In this document: positions 28,969-36,486 of the stretch, piece by piece
How positions within the stretch are numbered: the first letter of the stretch is position 1
Layout of the letters: each line of letters begins with the position of its first letter
Assembly (NCBI RefSeq): GCF_037126435.1
Contig: NZ_CP147020.1
Span: 1,015,001 to 1,079,000, forward strand
Direction of reading: 5' to 3'
From: Bernardetia sp. ABR2-2B
Lineage (GTDB): Bacteria; Bacteroidota; Bacteroidia; Cytophagales; Bernardetiaceae
Length of the DNA: 64,000 bases
Made by a program: the position numbers and the translations under genes
Notes under the pieces: generated by a model
Told to the model about the DNA's origin: nothing
Databases searched by the model: none
Seen by the model: only the letters and a program-made list of their open reading frames with translations

Positions 28969-28991
28969 AATATTACGCAGCTACGCAGCTT
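28969..28991 (-). repeat. REP-like repeat, inverted copy 3
   Basis: Reverse complement of copies 1 and 2 with one or two changes (ends AATATTACGCAGC on the plus strand). It lies upstream of the transposase start, so the gene is enclosed by the pair of arms. Confidence 0.75.
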
Positions 28992-29006
28992 GATGGAACT
29001 AATAAT

Positions 29007-29852
29007 TTACAATTTATCATTCTTTTCATCTTCCTTCACATCTTGCATATACGGAACTGGCACAGACTCTCCTGTGGGAATAATATTTCTATGTTTTTGA
29101 GTTCCTTTACGAACACGCATATTTATAACTTCTACAATACAAGCAAATGCCATCGCTACATAAACATACGATTTTTCGACATGAACATCTAAGGATTCCA
29201 AAACTAAAAGAAAACCAATCAGAATCAAGAAAGAAAGCGCAAGCATCTTGAAAGTAGGATTATTATTTATAAAATCGCTAATCTTTCCAGCAAAAATCAT
29301 CATTACAATCATAGAAATAATAACAGCGACAATCATAACCGAAACTTCTTTTACAATTCCGACAGCCGTAAGAATAGAATCAAATGAAAATACAATATCT
29401 ACTAAAATAATTTGAAAAATAGCTGCTGCAACAGCATTACTACCTACCTTTGGAGTTTCTTCTTCTTCGGTAAGCTCCATTTTGTCATGAATTTCTGTTG
29501 TACTTTTATACACCAAAAACAAACCACCTAAAAGCAAAATAATATCTTTCCAAGAGAGTTTTCCTCCTTCCCCTAAGTCTTTCGTTATTCCTAACATATT
29601 TATAAATGCTGTTGCATCAAAAACTGTTGCTGTGAGTCCAATAAGCCACGTAATAGCAAATAAAAGACAAATACGAACTACTAAAGCCATCGCCAAACCT
29701 ATCAAACGAGTAGAGTTTTGTTTTTCTGGTGGAACTTTTCCTGCAATAATACTGATGAAAATAATATTGTCTATTCCTAAAACGATTTCTAAAAGAGCAA
29801 GAATAAAAAGGCTTGTAAGTCCTTGTGCAGTCAGTAAATACTCAAAATTCAT
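29007..29852 (-). CDS. TerC-family integral membrane protein
   Basis: About seven helices with the family motif LEIVLGIDNIIFISI near the N-terminus and DIVFSFDSILTAVGI in the second half; the acidic residues in these helices are thought to bind metal. TerC relatives are linked to tellurite resistance and to Mn efflux for exported enzymes. The 281-residue length fits. It is alone on the minus strand and about 15 bases from a REP-like repeat. Substrate is not shown by the sequence. Confidence 0.85.
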   Translation of the reverse strand: MNFEYLLTAQGLTSLFILALLEIVLGIDNIIFISIIAGKVPPEKQNSTRLIGLAMALVVRICLLFAITWLIGLTATVFDATAFINMLGITKDLGEGGKLSWKDIILLLGGLFLVYKSTTEIHDKMELTEEEETPKVGSNAVAAAIFQIILVDIVFSFDSILTAVGIVKEVSVMIVAVIISMIVMMIFAGKISDFINNNPTFKMLALSFLILIGFLLVLESLDVHVEKSYVYVAMAFACIVEVINMRVRKGTQKHRNIIPTGESVPVPYMQDVKEDEKNDKL

Positions 29853-30058
29853 AAAAAACAGGTAGTTTAGTTGATGTTATGCTAAAATCAAATATTTTGG
29901 CTTGATTTTGTTAATTGATTATAAATATAGTGCAAAGCTATACAGAAATCCTAAAAATAAAACCTTTGAGTTGATTTTTTACGTATAAATAGTATAACTT
30001 TGTTACACAAAATGAAAAAATAATTTAATTTAGTGATTTTATTATCTAAACCAAATAT

Positions 30059-30547
30059 TTGATTTTCCAAAAACTCCATATTACAATTACTTGCCTTTGG
30101 CTTTCTCTCCAACTCATTTTGGGTTCGGTGGGTCTGCCTATTATTGAGCATTATTGTCAAATGAGTGGAAAAACAAACACTTCTATTATTAAGGCTAAAA
30201 AATGCTGTTGTGAAATCTCTGCACAGAATTTAGCCAAACTAAGCAAAAATACAGAAACAGAAAAAAATCATCATTCTATTCAAACAGAAAATAAAAAAGA
30301 TGATTGTTGTGATACAGAAACTACTTTTGAAAAAGCAGATTTTGAAGCTATTTCTTTAGAGAAAACAACCTTTGATTTTAGTCATTTTGTGGCGACTATT
30401 ACTTCTGTTTCTCAAATTTATTTCAAAAACTTTATAGGAAAGTCATTTTTTGATACTTTTCAAATCCTTCAATTTGCTGACCTTCCTCCTCCCAACTGGA
30501 AGCTAGACAAACTTTTCATTGTTTTTATTCAAGTTTTTCGATTGTAA
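30059..30547 (+). CDS. HYC_CC_PP family protein
   Basis: A 162-residue secreted or membrane protein with the three motifs that name this Bacteroidota family: EHYCQMSG early on, Cys pairs (KKCCCE and DDCCDTE) and a Pro run (LPPPNWK) near the end. Upstream, LWLSLQLILGSVGLP is a hydrophobic segment. The start is a TTG at 30059; no ATG is near. It is followed by a metal-type TonB receptor and an HMA lipoprotein on the same strand, which fits a role in copper or related metal handling. Function beyond that is unknown. Confidence 0.75.
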   Translation: MIFQKLHITITCLWLSLQLILGSVGLPIIEHYCQMSGKTNTSIIKAKKCCCEISAQNLAKLSKNTETEKNHHSIQTENKKDDCCDTETTFEKADFEAISLEKTTFDFSHFVATITSVSQIYFKNFIGKSFFDTFQILQFADLPPPNWKLDKLFIVFIQVFRL

Positions 30548-30563
30548 GAATTACTTCATTATT

Positions 30564-30598
30564 AAATCCTAAAGGTCTTTGAAGACTCTTAGGGTTTT
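30564..30598 (+). terminator. Hairpin between the HYC_CC_PP gene and the receptor gene
   Basis: AAATCCTAAAGGTCTT and AAGACTCTTAGGGTTTT pair with two G-U pairs. As a terminator or attenuator it would cut or reduce read-through into the receptor gene. It also supports the later ATG at 30642 as that gene's start. Confidence 0.6.
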
Positions 30599-30641
30599 GG
30601 TGCGTTCTTATTTTCACAAAATCTTAATAAATTCAATAGCA

Positions 30642-32924
30642 ATGAAAAAATATAATTTTATCGGTTGTAATCTGTCTTTAGTAGTTTTGATATTTTTATC
30701 ATTTACTAATTCAGTTACTGCACAAACTGACTCTTTTATACAAGGACAAATTTCAGAAATTTCTCCTACAAACCCAGATTCTCTCTCCCCCTTACCTTTT
30801 GCCAATATCGTTTGGAAAGGAACAACAATAGGAACAACAACTGATGAGAACGGTAATTTCAAACTCAAAAAAATAGAAAAAACTGATGATTTAATTATCA
30901 GTTATACAGGCTATATATCAGATACCATTTGTACAGAAAATCAATCTTTTTTAGAAGTTACTTTGCATTCTTCTTCTTTAGCAACTGTTACGGTGGCATC
31001 TAGCATAGGCGATGTCATTGTAAATCAGAATGAAAAAATTACAAGTAGTGATTTAAAAAAAGCTGCTTGTTGTACGCTTTCAGAGAGTTTTGAAACTAAT
31101 GCTTCTGTCGATGCCACTACTGCTGATGCAGTTACTGGTTCTCGTCAGATAAAAATGTTGGGACTTGATGGTGTTTATTCACAGCTTTTGGTGGAGGGAA
31201 TGCCGATGATGAGAGGCTTAAATGTTCGCTCTGGGCTTCAATTTATTTCAGGAACTTGGGTTTCTGCAATTGACATCAATAAAGGTGCTGGTTCGGTTGT
31301 CAATGGTTATGAATCTATAACAGGACAAATAAATACACAGCTCATTTCACCTAGTAAAAAGAAAGAAAAAAATGAAAATCTTCTGAACCTTTATTTTAAT
31401 CCAAATGGAAGGTTAGAAGCTAATCTAAATCTTATTCATCATATCAATTCTAAATGGAGTTCGGCAACGCTTGTACACGCTAGTGGTGCAATGATGGAAA
31501 ATGATAGAAATAACGATGGCTTTTTAGATTTACCAAAATACAGACAAATCAATGCCTTAAATCGTTGGAAATATGAAGGTAAAAAATTCGAAACTCAATT
31601 TGGAATCCGTGTTTTAGATGAAAATCGTTTTGGTGGACAGCTTAATTATCAGACTACTAATTATGGAAAATCTAATGCCAAACCTATTGAAAATAATAAT
31701 GCTTACGGAGTTCAGATGAATACAAGTAGAATTGAAGGTTGGGCAAAATTAGGTTTTTTCTTGAGCGATAATGTTAGTTTTGGAAATCAAATAACAGCAA
31801 ATTATCATCAGTTAAATCAAGTTTGGGGAAGAAAGCTTTATAGTGGCGAAGAAGATTATTTTTTCTACAATGGAATTTTAGACTGGACAATTTCTAAAAA
31901 ACATTTACTTCGTAGTGGTGTAAGTATGGTTTTTAATCATACCTATCAAGATTATTTAGATTATAGTAATGAGCAAAACGAACAACTAAATTTTGTAAGA
32001 GAAGAATCTATCCCTGCCGTTTTTGCAGAATATACATTTAATAGAGATGGAGATTTTACGGCTGTGGCTGGTATTCGTTCAGATTTTCATAATTTGTATG
32101 GAACACAAGTTTCTCCTCGTCTAAACTTAAAATGGAATGCTGCCAAAAATACCGTTTTCCGTGCTTCTGCTGGACGTGGTTTTCGTGTAGCCAATCCGAT
32201 TGTAGAAAATAGTCGTTTCTTTGCTAGTTCAAGAAGATTAATTATAAACTCTGATTTACAGCCAGAAATTGCTTGGAACACAGGAGCTAGTTTTGTTCAA
32301 GGATTTAATATTGCAGGTAGAAAAGGTAAAGTAACGCTAGATTTTTATAGAACCGATTTCGAAAATCAAGTTGTTTTGAATGTAGAAAATCCATCTGAAA
32401 TTCGTTTTGATAATCTGAATGGAGAATCTTATGCAAATAGCTTTCAGATTCAAGCAGAATATGAAATTTTAAAAGGTTTAGAAGCTGTTTTTGCTTACAA
32501 ATACTATGATGTCAAGACGACAATTAATAATGAGTTGGTAACTGTTCCTTATACAGCCAAAAATCGCTTTTTCACAAACTTAGAATACCAAACTAAAAAT
32601 AAAAAATGGGCATTTGATTGGACTGGGCAATTTATTGGTTCGCAGCGTTTACCTGCTTCTTACGATGAAAATAATGATAATCAGCTTATTGAAAGCTCTC
32701 AAAGTCCTGCTTATTTTTTGATGAATGCACAAATTACTCGTAACTTTAAAGTCTCTAGTCATCCTTTAGAAATTTATATTGGAGGAGAAAACCTTACTAA
32801 TTATTCTCAACCAAATCCAATCATAAATGCTCAAAATCCGTTTGGAGAAAACTTTGACACGAGCAATGTCTATGCTCCAATTATGGGAACAATGGGATAT
32901 ATGGGACTTCGTTTTTACTTCTAA
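30642..32924 (+). CDS. TonB-dependent receptor, metal-type
   Basis: Outer-membrane receptor of 760 residues with signal peptide, an N-terminal carboxypeptidase-like regulatory domain (FANIVWKGTTIGTTTDENGNF), a plug and barrel ending in LRFYF. Just after the regulatory domain comes a Cys pair in KKAACCTLSESFETN, followed by AVTGSRQIKMLGLDG; this block is typical of receptors that travel with HMA proteins in Bacteroidota. The neighbours (HYC_CC_PP before, HMA after) fit uptake or export of copper-like metal. The frame opens at 30579; ATG at 30642 (MKKYNFIGCN) directly precedes the signal peptide. Confidence 0.85.
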   Translation: MKKYNFIGCNLSLVVLIFLSFTNSVTAQTDSFIQGQISEISPTNPDSLSPLPFANIVWKGTTIGTTTDENGNFKLKKIEKTDDLIISYTGYISDTICTENQSFLEVTLHSSSLATVTVASSIGDVIVNQNEKITSSDLKKAACCTLSESFETNASVDATTADAVTGSRQIKMLGLDGVYSQLLVEGMPMMRGLNVRSGLQFISGTWVSAIDINKGAGSVVNGYESITGQINTQLISPSKKKEKNENLLNLYFNPNGRLEANLNLIHHINSKWSSATLVHASGAMMENDRNNDGFLDLPKYRQINALNRWKYEGKKFETQFGIRVLDENRFGGQLNYQTTNYGKSNAKPIENNNAYGVQMNTSRIEGWAKLGFFLSDNVSFGNQITANYHQLNQVWGRKLYSGEEDYFFYNGILDWTISKKHLLRSGVSMVFNHTYQDYLDYSNEQNEQLNFVREESIPAVFAEYTFNRDGDFTAVAGIRSDFHNLYGTQVSPRLNLKWNAAKNTVFRASAGRGFRVANPIVENSRFFASSRRLIINSDLQPEIAWNTGASFVQGFNIAGRKGKVTLDFYRTDFENQVVLNVENPSEIRFDNLNGESYANSFQIQAEYEILKGLEAVFAYKYYDVKTTINNELVTVPYTAKNRFFTNLEYQTKNKKWAFDWTGQFIGSQRLPASYDENNDNQLIESSQSPAYFLMNAQITRNFKVSSHPLEIYIGGENLTNYSQPNPIINAQNPFGENFDTSNVYAPIMGTMGYMGLRFYF

Positions 32925-33009
32925 ATAATAACTATTGTCAAGGTAAAGACCATTGGCACAGTTAAAAATCTCTTTTCTTTAATTCAATTACTCTTTAAAT
33001 TTTAATACA

Positions 33010-33366
33010 ATGAAATCAATTATTTTAGTGCTTGTATCTTTAATTATGTCTTTTGCTTTTACTAGTTGTGCTTCCAGCTCGGCAGCCAATGCTTCTAGTG
33101 ATGAAGTAGTTATCAAAACTGAAACTATTCAATGTGGAATGTGTAAAGACAGAATCGAAACAAGCCTTTCAGAACAAAAAGGAATCAAATCTGTAACTGT
33201 TGATGTAGATAAAAAAGAAACAACAGTAGTTTTTAATCCTAAAAAAATTAATCCAGATGCTATCAAAAAAGCCATTGCAGCAGTAGGTTATGACGCTGAT
33301 GATGTAGAAGCTGAATCAGGAGCTTACAATGATTTACCTACTTGTTGTCAGAAAGGAGGACATTAA
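33010..33366 (+). CDS. Heavy-metal-associated (HMA) domain lipoprotein
   Basis: 118 residues. A lipobox FTSC (Cys20) marks it as a lipoprotein; then one ferredoxin-like HMA domain with QCGMCKDRIE (the Cys pair that binds a soft metal) and IKKAIAAVGYDADD at its end. An extra Cys pair sits at the C-terminus (LPTCCQKGGH). It most likely carries copper or a similar ion in the periplasm for the adjacent receptor. It follows the receptor by 85 bases on the same strand and is followed by a strong terminator. Confidence 0.85.
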   Translation: MKSIILVLVSLIMSFAFTSCASSSAANASSDEVVIKTETIQCGMCKDRIETSLSEQKGIKSVTVDVDKKETTVVFNPKKINPDAIKKAIAAVGYDADDVEAESGAYNDLPTCCQKGGH

Positions 33367-33385
33367 TTTTCGTCTCTGAAAAAGT

Positions 33386-33421
33386 AAAACCTCATTTAAT
33401 TGATTTTAAATGAGGTTTTTT
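33386..33421 (+). terminator. Strong intrinsic terminator
   Basis: AAAACCTCATTTAA pairs with TTAAATGAGGTTTT and runs into T residues, just after the HMA gene. Confidence 0.85.
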
Positions 33422-33485
33422 TAAGACTAAAATTATAGATGGTCTGCCCTTTGGGACTGACCTATTTATTGGAAAATCTCTATTA

Positions 33486-34232
33486 TCAAGTAAGCATTCC
33501 ACCATCTACTTGAAGAACCTGCCCTGTTACATATTTTGAATAATCTGAAGCTAAGAAAACCGTAACATCTGCTACTTCTTTTGAAGAACCTGCACGACGC
33601 AACGGAATTGCACTTTTCCATTCTGCTACCATTTTTTCATCTAATTGTTCTGTCATTTCAGTTTCAATAAAACCAGGGGCAATAGCATTACAACGAATAT
33701 TTCTAGAACCCAACTCTAAAGCAATTGATTTTGTAAAACCAATAATTCCAGCTTTTGACGCTGCATAATTTGCCTGTCCTGCATTTCCTTTAATTCCAAC
33801 AACAGAAGTTACATTGATGATTGAACCTTGTTTTTGCTTCAAAAATGTACGAGTAGAAGCTTTTACCAAATTAAAAACAGACTTCAAATTTACTCGCATT
33901 ACTTCGTCCCATTGGTCTTCGCTCATTCTCATCAGCAGATTATCTCTCGTTATTCCTGCATTATTGACAAGAACATCAAGCGAACCAAAATCTTTTGTAA
34001 AGTTTCCTATTAGTTCTTCAGCAGCCTTAAAATCAGAAGCGTCTGAACGGTAGCCTTTTATAGTTGTTCCTTTTTCTGAAAGTTCTTTTTGTAGTGCCTC
34101 GCCTTTTTCTACACTAGAAAGATAGGTAAAGCCAACATTTGCGCCTTCTTCTGCAAAACGCTCTGCCATTGCACGTCCGATGCCACGAGAAGCACCCGTA
34201 ATCAATACATTTTTTCCTGAAAGTAATCCCAT
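33486..34232 (-). CDS. fabG: 3-oxoacyl-ACP reductase (FabG)
   Basis: NADPH-dependent short-chain dehydrogenase reducing 3-oxoacyl-ACP in fatty acid synthesis. Seen in order: [14 protein letters not shown] (cofactor loop), [14 protein letters not shown], the catalytic Ser in VTSVVG and YAASKAG (Tyr and Lys), and the tail [10 protein letters not shown]. The length of 248 is standard. As with other SDRs the exact substrate is inferred from the NAGITRD and GFIETEMTE motifs, which are strong for FabG. Confidence 0.92.
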   Translation of the reverse strand: MGLLSGKNVLITGASRGIGRAMAERFAEEGANVGFTYLSSVEKGEALQKELSEKGTTIKGYRSDASDFKAAEELIGNFTKDFGSLDVLVNNAGITRDNLLMRMSEDQWDEVMRVNLKSVFNLVKASTRTFLKQKQGSIINVTSVVGIKGNAGQANYAASKAGIIGFTKSIALELGSRNIRCNAIAPGFIETEMTEQLDEKMVAEWKSAIPLRRAGSSKEVADVTVFLASDYSKYVTGQVLQVDGGMLT

Positions 34233-34315
34233 AAATAAGTTTAAGTTGTTTATTTTAAATTGTAGTAATTCTAATTTTCAAAAATACGATAAATATTATA
34301 ATGAGTAGTTAAAAA

Positions 34316-34849
34316 TTAGTCTTTATCTAAAACTTTAGAAGTTTCTGAATAAAAATTAACCTTTTTCCTTTCTCTCAGAAAAATAAACGCCATTACAACA
34401 AACTTTAAAATAGAAATAGAATAATAGACAAATAAAGACTCAACATAATTTTGACTTCTCATTTCGAAGTAAGGTGTTATTTCTCCATTATAATTATCTG
34501 AGATAAAAAAACCATAAAGCATTGGAGAGCCTGTAGCAATTACATACAAAACCACATATGAAATTATCGTAAAAATTAGTGTCCTCTGTAAGGAGTTACT
34601 TCTTTGTGAAATTACTTCCTTTATTTTTTGCAGAGAAAAATAAAGTAGAGATAAGACAATAGATAAAATAAGATATTGTGATAATGCAAATAGATAAAAA
34701 CTACCAATATTAAGAAAATTAGAAATCCAATTGAACAGAGTTTCTAATAAGTTATTTAGAATCGTCAAATTCAAACATAAAAAAACACCAACACCAATAA
34801 TTTGGTGAATTTGTTTTAAATCAATAGTTAACTTAGATTGATTTTTCAT
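34316..34849 (-). CDS. Four-helix membrane protein, paralogue B
   Basis: 177 residues, start with Gln/Lys-rich head then IIGVGVFLCLNLTIL, and about four helices. The upstream neighbour has the same start pattern (LKLIGVGVFMFWFLN) and the same helix order, so the two are paralogues; separation is 23 bases. They may be DUF2975-like proteins, which are small membrane proteins often paired with a regulator, but no regulator is here. Function unknown. Confidence 0.6.
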   Translation of the reverse strand: MKNQSKLTIDLKQIHQIIGVGVFLCLNLTILNNLLETLFNWISNFLNIGSFYLFALSQYLILSIVLSLLYFSLQKIKEVISQRSNSLQRTLIFTIISYVVLYVIATGSPMLYGFFISDNYNGEITPYFEMRSQNYVESLFVYYSISILKFVVMAFIFLRERKKVNFYSETSKVLDKD

Positions 34850-34872
34850 AAAGTTATTTTTTCAAATAAAAT

Positions 34873-35391
34873 TTATAATGACGTAGAAGAATTTTGAAAA
34901 TTAGTATTTTTGAGAAATACATAAGCTACAACAGTAAGCTTTATTATAGTAGTAATAGCATAAGTTCCAAGTCCTATATAGGGAACATAAGATTCTCCAT
35001 AGTTTTTATTTATATCAGAATCCAAAACCTCTATAAAAAAATAAGCTATAGCAGAAGGCGATACTGCCAAATATATTGCTAAAATAATAATTCCAATTAT
35101 GAATAAAACAATCATCTTCTTGTGATAATTTTCGTTTTCATAATTTTGCTTGATATTTTTCACAAGCATAAAGAACACAAATAATACAATACATAAAGTT
35201 GTAAAATCATTAATAGGATAAGCTATTAAGGCATTGAAGTTAAATTTAGCAGGAAGATACATGAAAATCGTTTTCAAAGTAGCACTAATGCTAGAATCCA
35301 AGTAGTTCAAAAACCAAAACATAAAAACACCTACTCCAATAAGTTTTAGGAGTTGTCTTGGTTGAATAGTAATTCTTTCTTGATTTATCAT
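34873..35391 (-). CDS. Four-helix membrane protein, paralogue A
   Basis: 172 residues; the start MINQERITIQPRQLLKLIGVGVF is followed by about four helices (for example MIVLFIIGIIILAIYLAV). Its ATG overlaps the stop codon of suhB by the four bases ATGA on the minus strand, so it is translationally coupled to suhB. The following paralogue (34316-34849) is probably in the same transcript. Function unknown; DUF2975-like by general look only. Confidence 0.6.
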   Translation of the reverse strand: MINQERITIQPRQLLKLIGVGVFMFWFLNYLDSSISATLKTIFMYLPAKFNFNALIAYPINDFTTLCIVLFVFFMLVKNIKQNYENENYHKKMIVLFIIGIIILAIYLAVSPSAIAYFFIEVLDSDINKNYGESYVPYIGLGTYAITTIIKLTVVAYVFLKNTNFQNSSTSL

Positions 35392-36248
35392 TTTTTCAAA
35401 AATACTTCCTTTACTAATTCTAAAATCTGTGAATGAACATTTGTAGCTGCAATTATTTGTTTTCCAAAAACATAATTATCAACAATTTCATTTCCTTCAA
35501 AATCGCTTACAATTCCTCCAGCTTCTTTTACTAATAGCGTACCTGCTGCAACGTCCCAAGCATTCAAATTATATTCAAAATAACCTTCAAAACGTCCTGC
35601 TGCCACAAAAGACAAATCTACTGCTGCCGAACCAAGTCTTCTAAGTCCGTGTGCTGCCTTCATCATTGTTCCCATCATAGAAAGGTAATCTTCTACTCGT
35701 TCGAAATCTTCGTAAGGAAAACCTGTTGCTATCAATGATTTTCCTAGTTCATTTTCTCCAGAAACAGTTATTTTTTTTCCATTTAGAGTTGCTCCTCCAT
35801 TTTGATGTGCTGCAAAACATTCTTTACGGTTTACTTCATAAACAATGCCTACCAAAAGCTCTGTTTTGTTGCTTTTTGTATAGGCAAGAGCAATACTGAT
35901 TGAATAGACAGGTATTCCATGAACAAAATTTGTTGTCCCGTCTAATGGGTCAATTATCCAATTGAAGCCTTCTTCTTTTGGTGTTCCTGTACCTTCTTCT
36001 GCAATAATCCCAGCTTGTGGTAAAAGTTCTCTGAGGGCTTCAACTATTTTTTTTTCTGCTTCTTTGTCCACATAAGAAACCAAACTATTAAAGCTTTTTA
36101 CTTCAATATCATCTTTATCAAAATCTTGTGCTTCTTTGTAAATAAACTCGGCTACTTTTTCAGCTAAATGGCTCACTTCTTCTCTTAGAAAAGGTAAATC
36201 AAGGTTAGTTTTGTCTATAAAGGTTGAATCTGATGGGTTAGTAGCCAT
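35388..36248 (-). CDS. suhB: Inositol monophosphatase family protein (SuhB-like)
   Basis: Mg-dependent phosphatase of the FIG superfamily. Metal ligands are in IAEEGTG, IDPLDGTTNFVHG and the late WDVAAGTLLVKEAGG. The substrate may be inositol-1-phosphate or another sugar phosphate; E. coli SuhB also binds the rRNA antitermination complex. The gene is preceded by a long 7-bp tandem repeat only 8 bases from its start codon, which is an unusual leader. It overlaps the next gene by 4 bases. Confidence 0.92.
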   Translation of the reverse strand: MATNPSDSTFIDKTNLDLPFLREEVSHLAEKVAEFIYKEAQDFDKDDIEVKSFNSLVSYVDKEAEKKIVEALRELLPQAGIIAEEGTGTPKEEGFNWIIDPLDGTTNFVHGIPVYSISIALAYTKSNKTELLVGIVYEVNRKECFAAHQNGGATLNGKKITVSGENELGKSLIATGFPYEDFERVEDYLSMMGTMMKAAHGLRRLGSAAVDLSFVAAGRFEGYFEYNLNAWDVAAGTLLVKEAGGIVSDFEGNEIVDNYVFGKQIIAATNVHSQILELVKEVFLKK

Positions 36249-36256
36249 ATTTTATC

Positions 36257-36388
36257 TAGTGATTAGTGATTAGTGATTAGTGATTAGTGATTAGTGATTA
36301 GTGATTAGTGATTAGTGATTAGTGATTAGTGATTAGTGATTAGTGATTAGTGATTAGTGATTAGTGATTAGTGATTAGTGATTAGTGA
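36257..36388. repeat. 7-bp tandem repeat (VNTR), about 19 copies
   Basis: A clean run of TAGTGAT repeated about 18.9 times, reading AATCACT on the suhB strand. It starts 8 bases before the suhB ATG, so it takes the place of the leader or ribosome-binding region. Its purity suggests recent slippage. Confidence 0.95.
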
Positions 36389-36447
36389 GAAATTGCATTT
36401 CTATACTCATTGTTTTGAATTTCTTGTCGTTAAAAAAATAAATTTGT

Positions 36448-36486
36448 AATTAGCTTCGCTGCTTTGGCAGGTCGTAATTCGTAATT
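36448..36486 (+). repeat. 39-bp dispersed repeat, copy B
   Basis: Same 39 bases as at 19609-19647, with GG for AA in the middle. It touches the stop codon of the triple-TIR gene on its right and has the 7-bp array on its left. Confidence 0.8.

Noticed and set aside
20868-34232. fabH and fabG as one fatty acid cluster
   Set aside because: They are 11 kb apart with unrelated genes on both strands between them.
36257-36388. Possible CRISPR array
   Set aside because: The 7-bp units are contiguous with no spacers and no cas genes are near.
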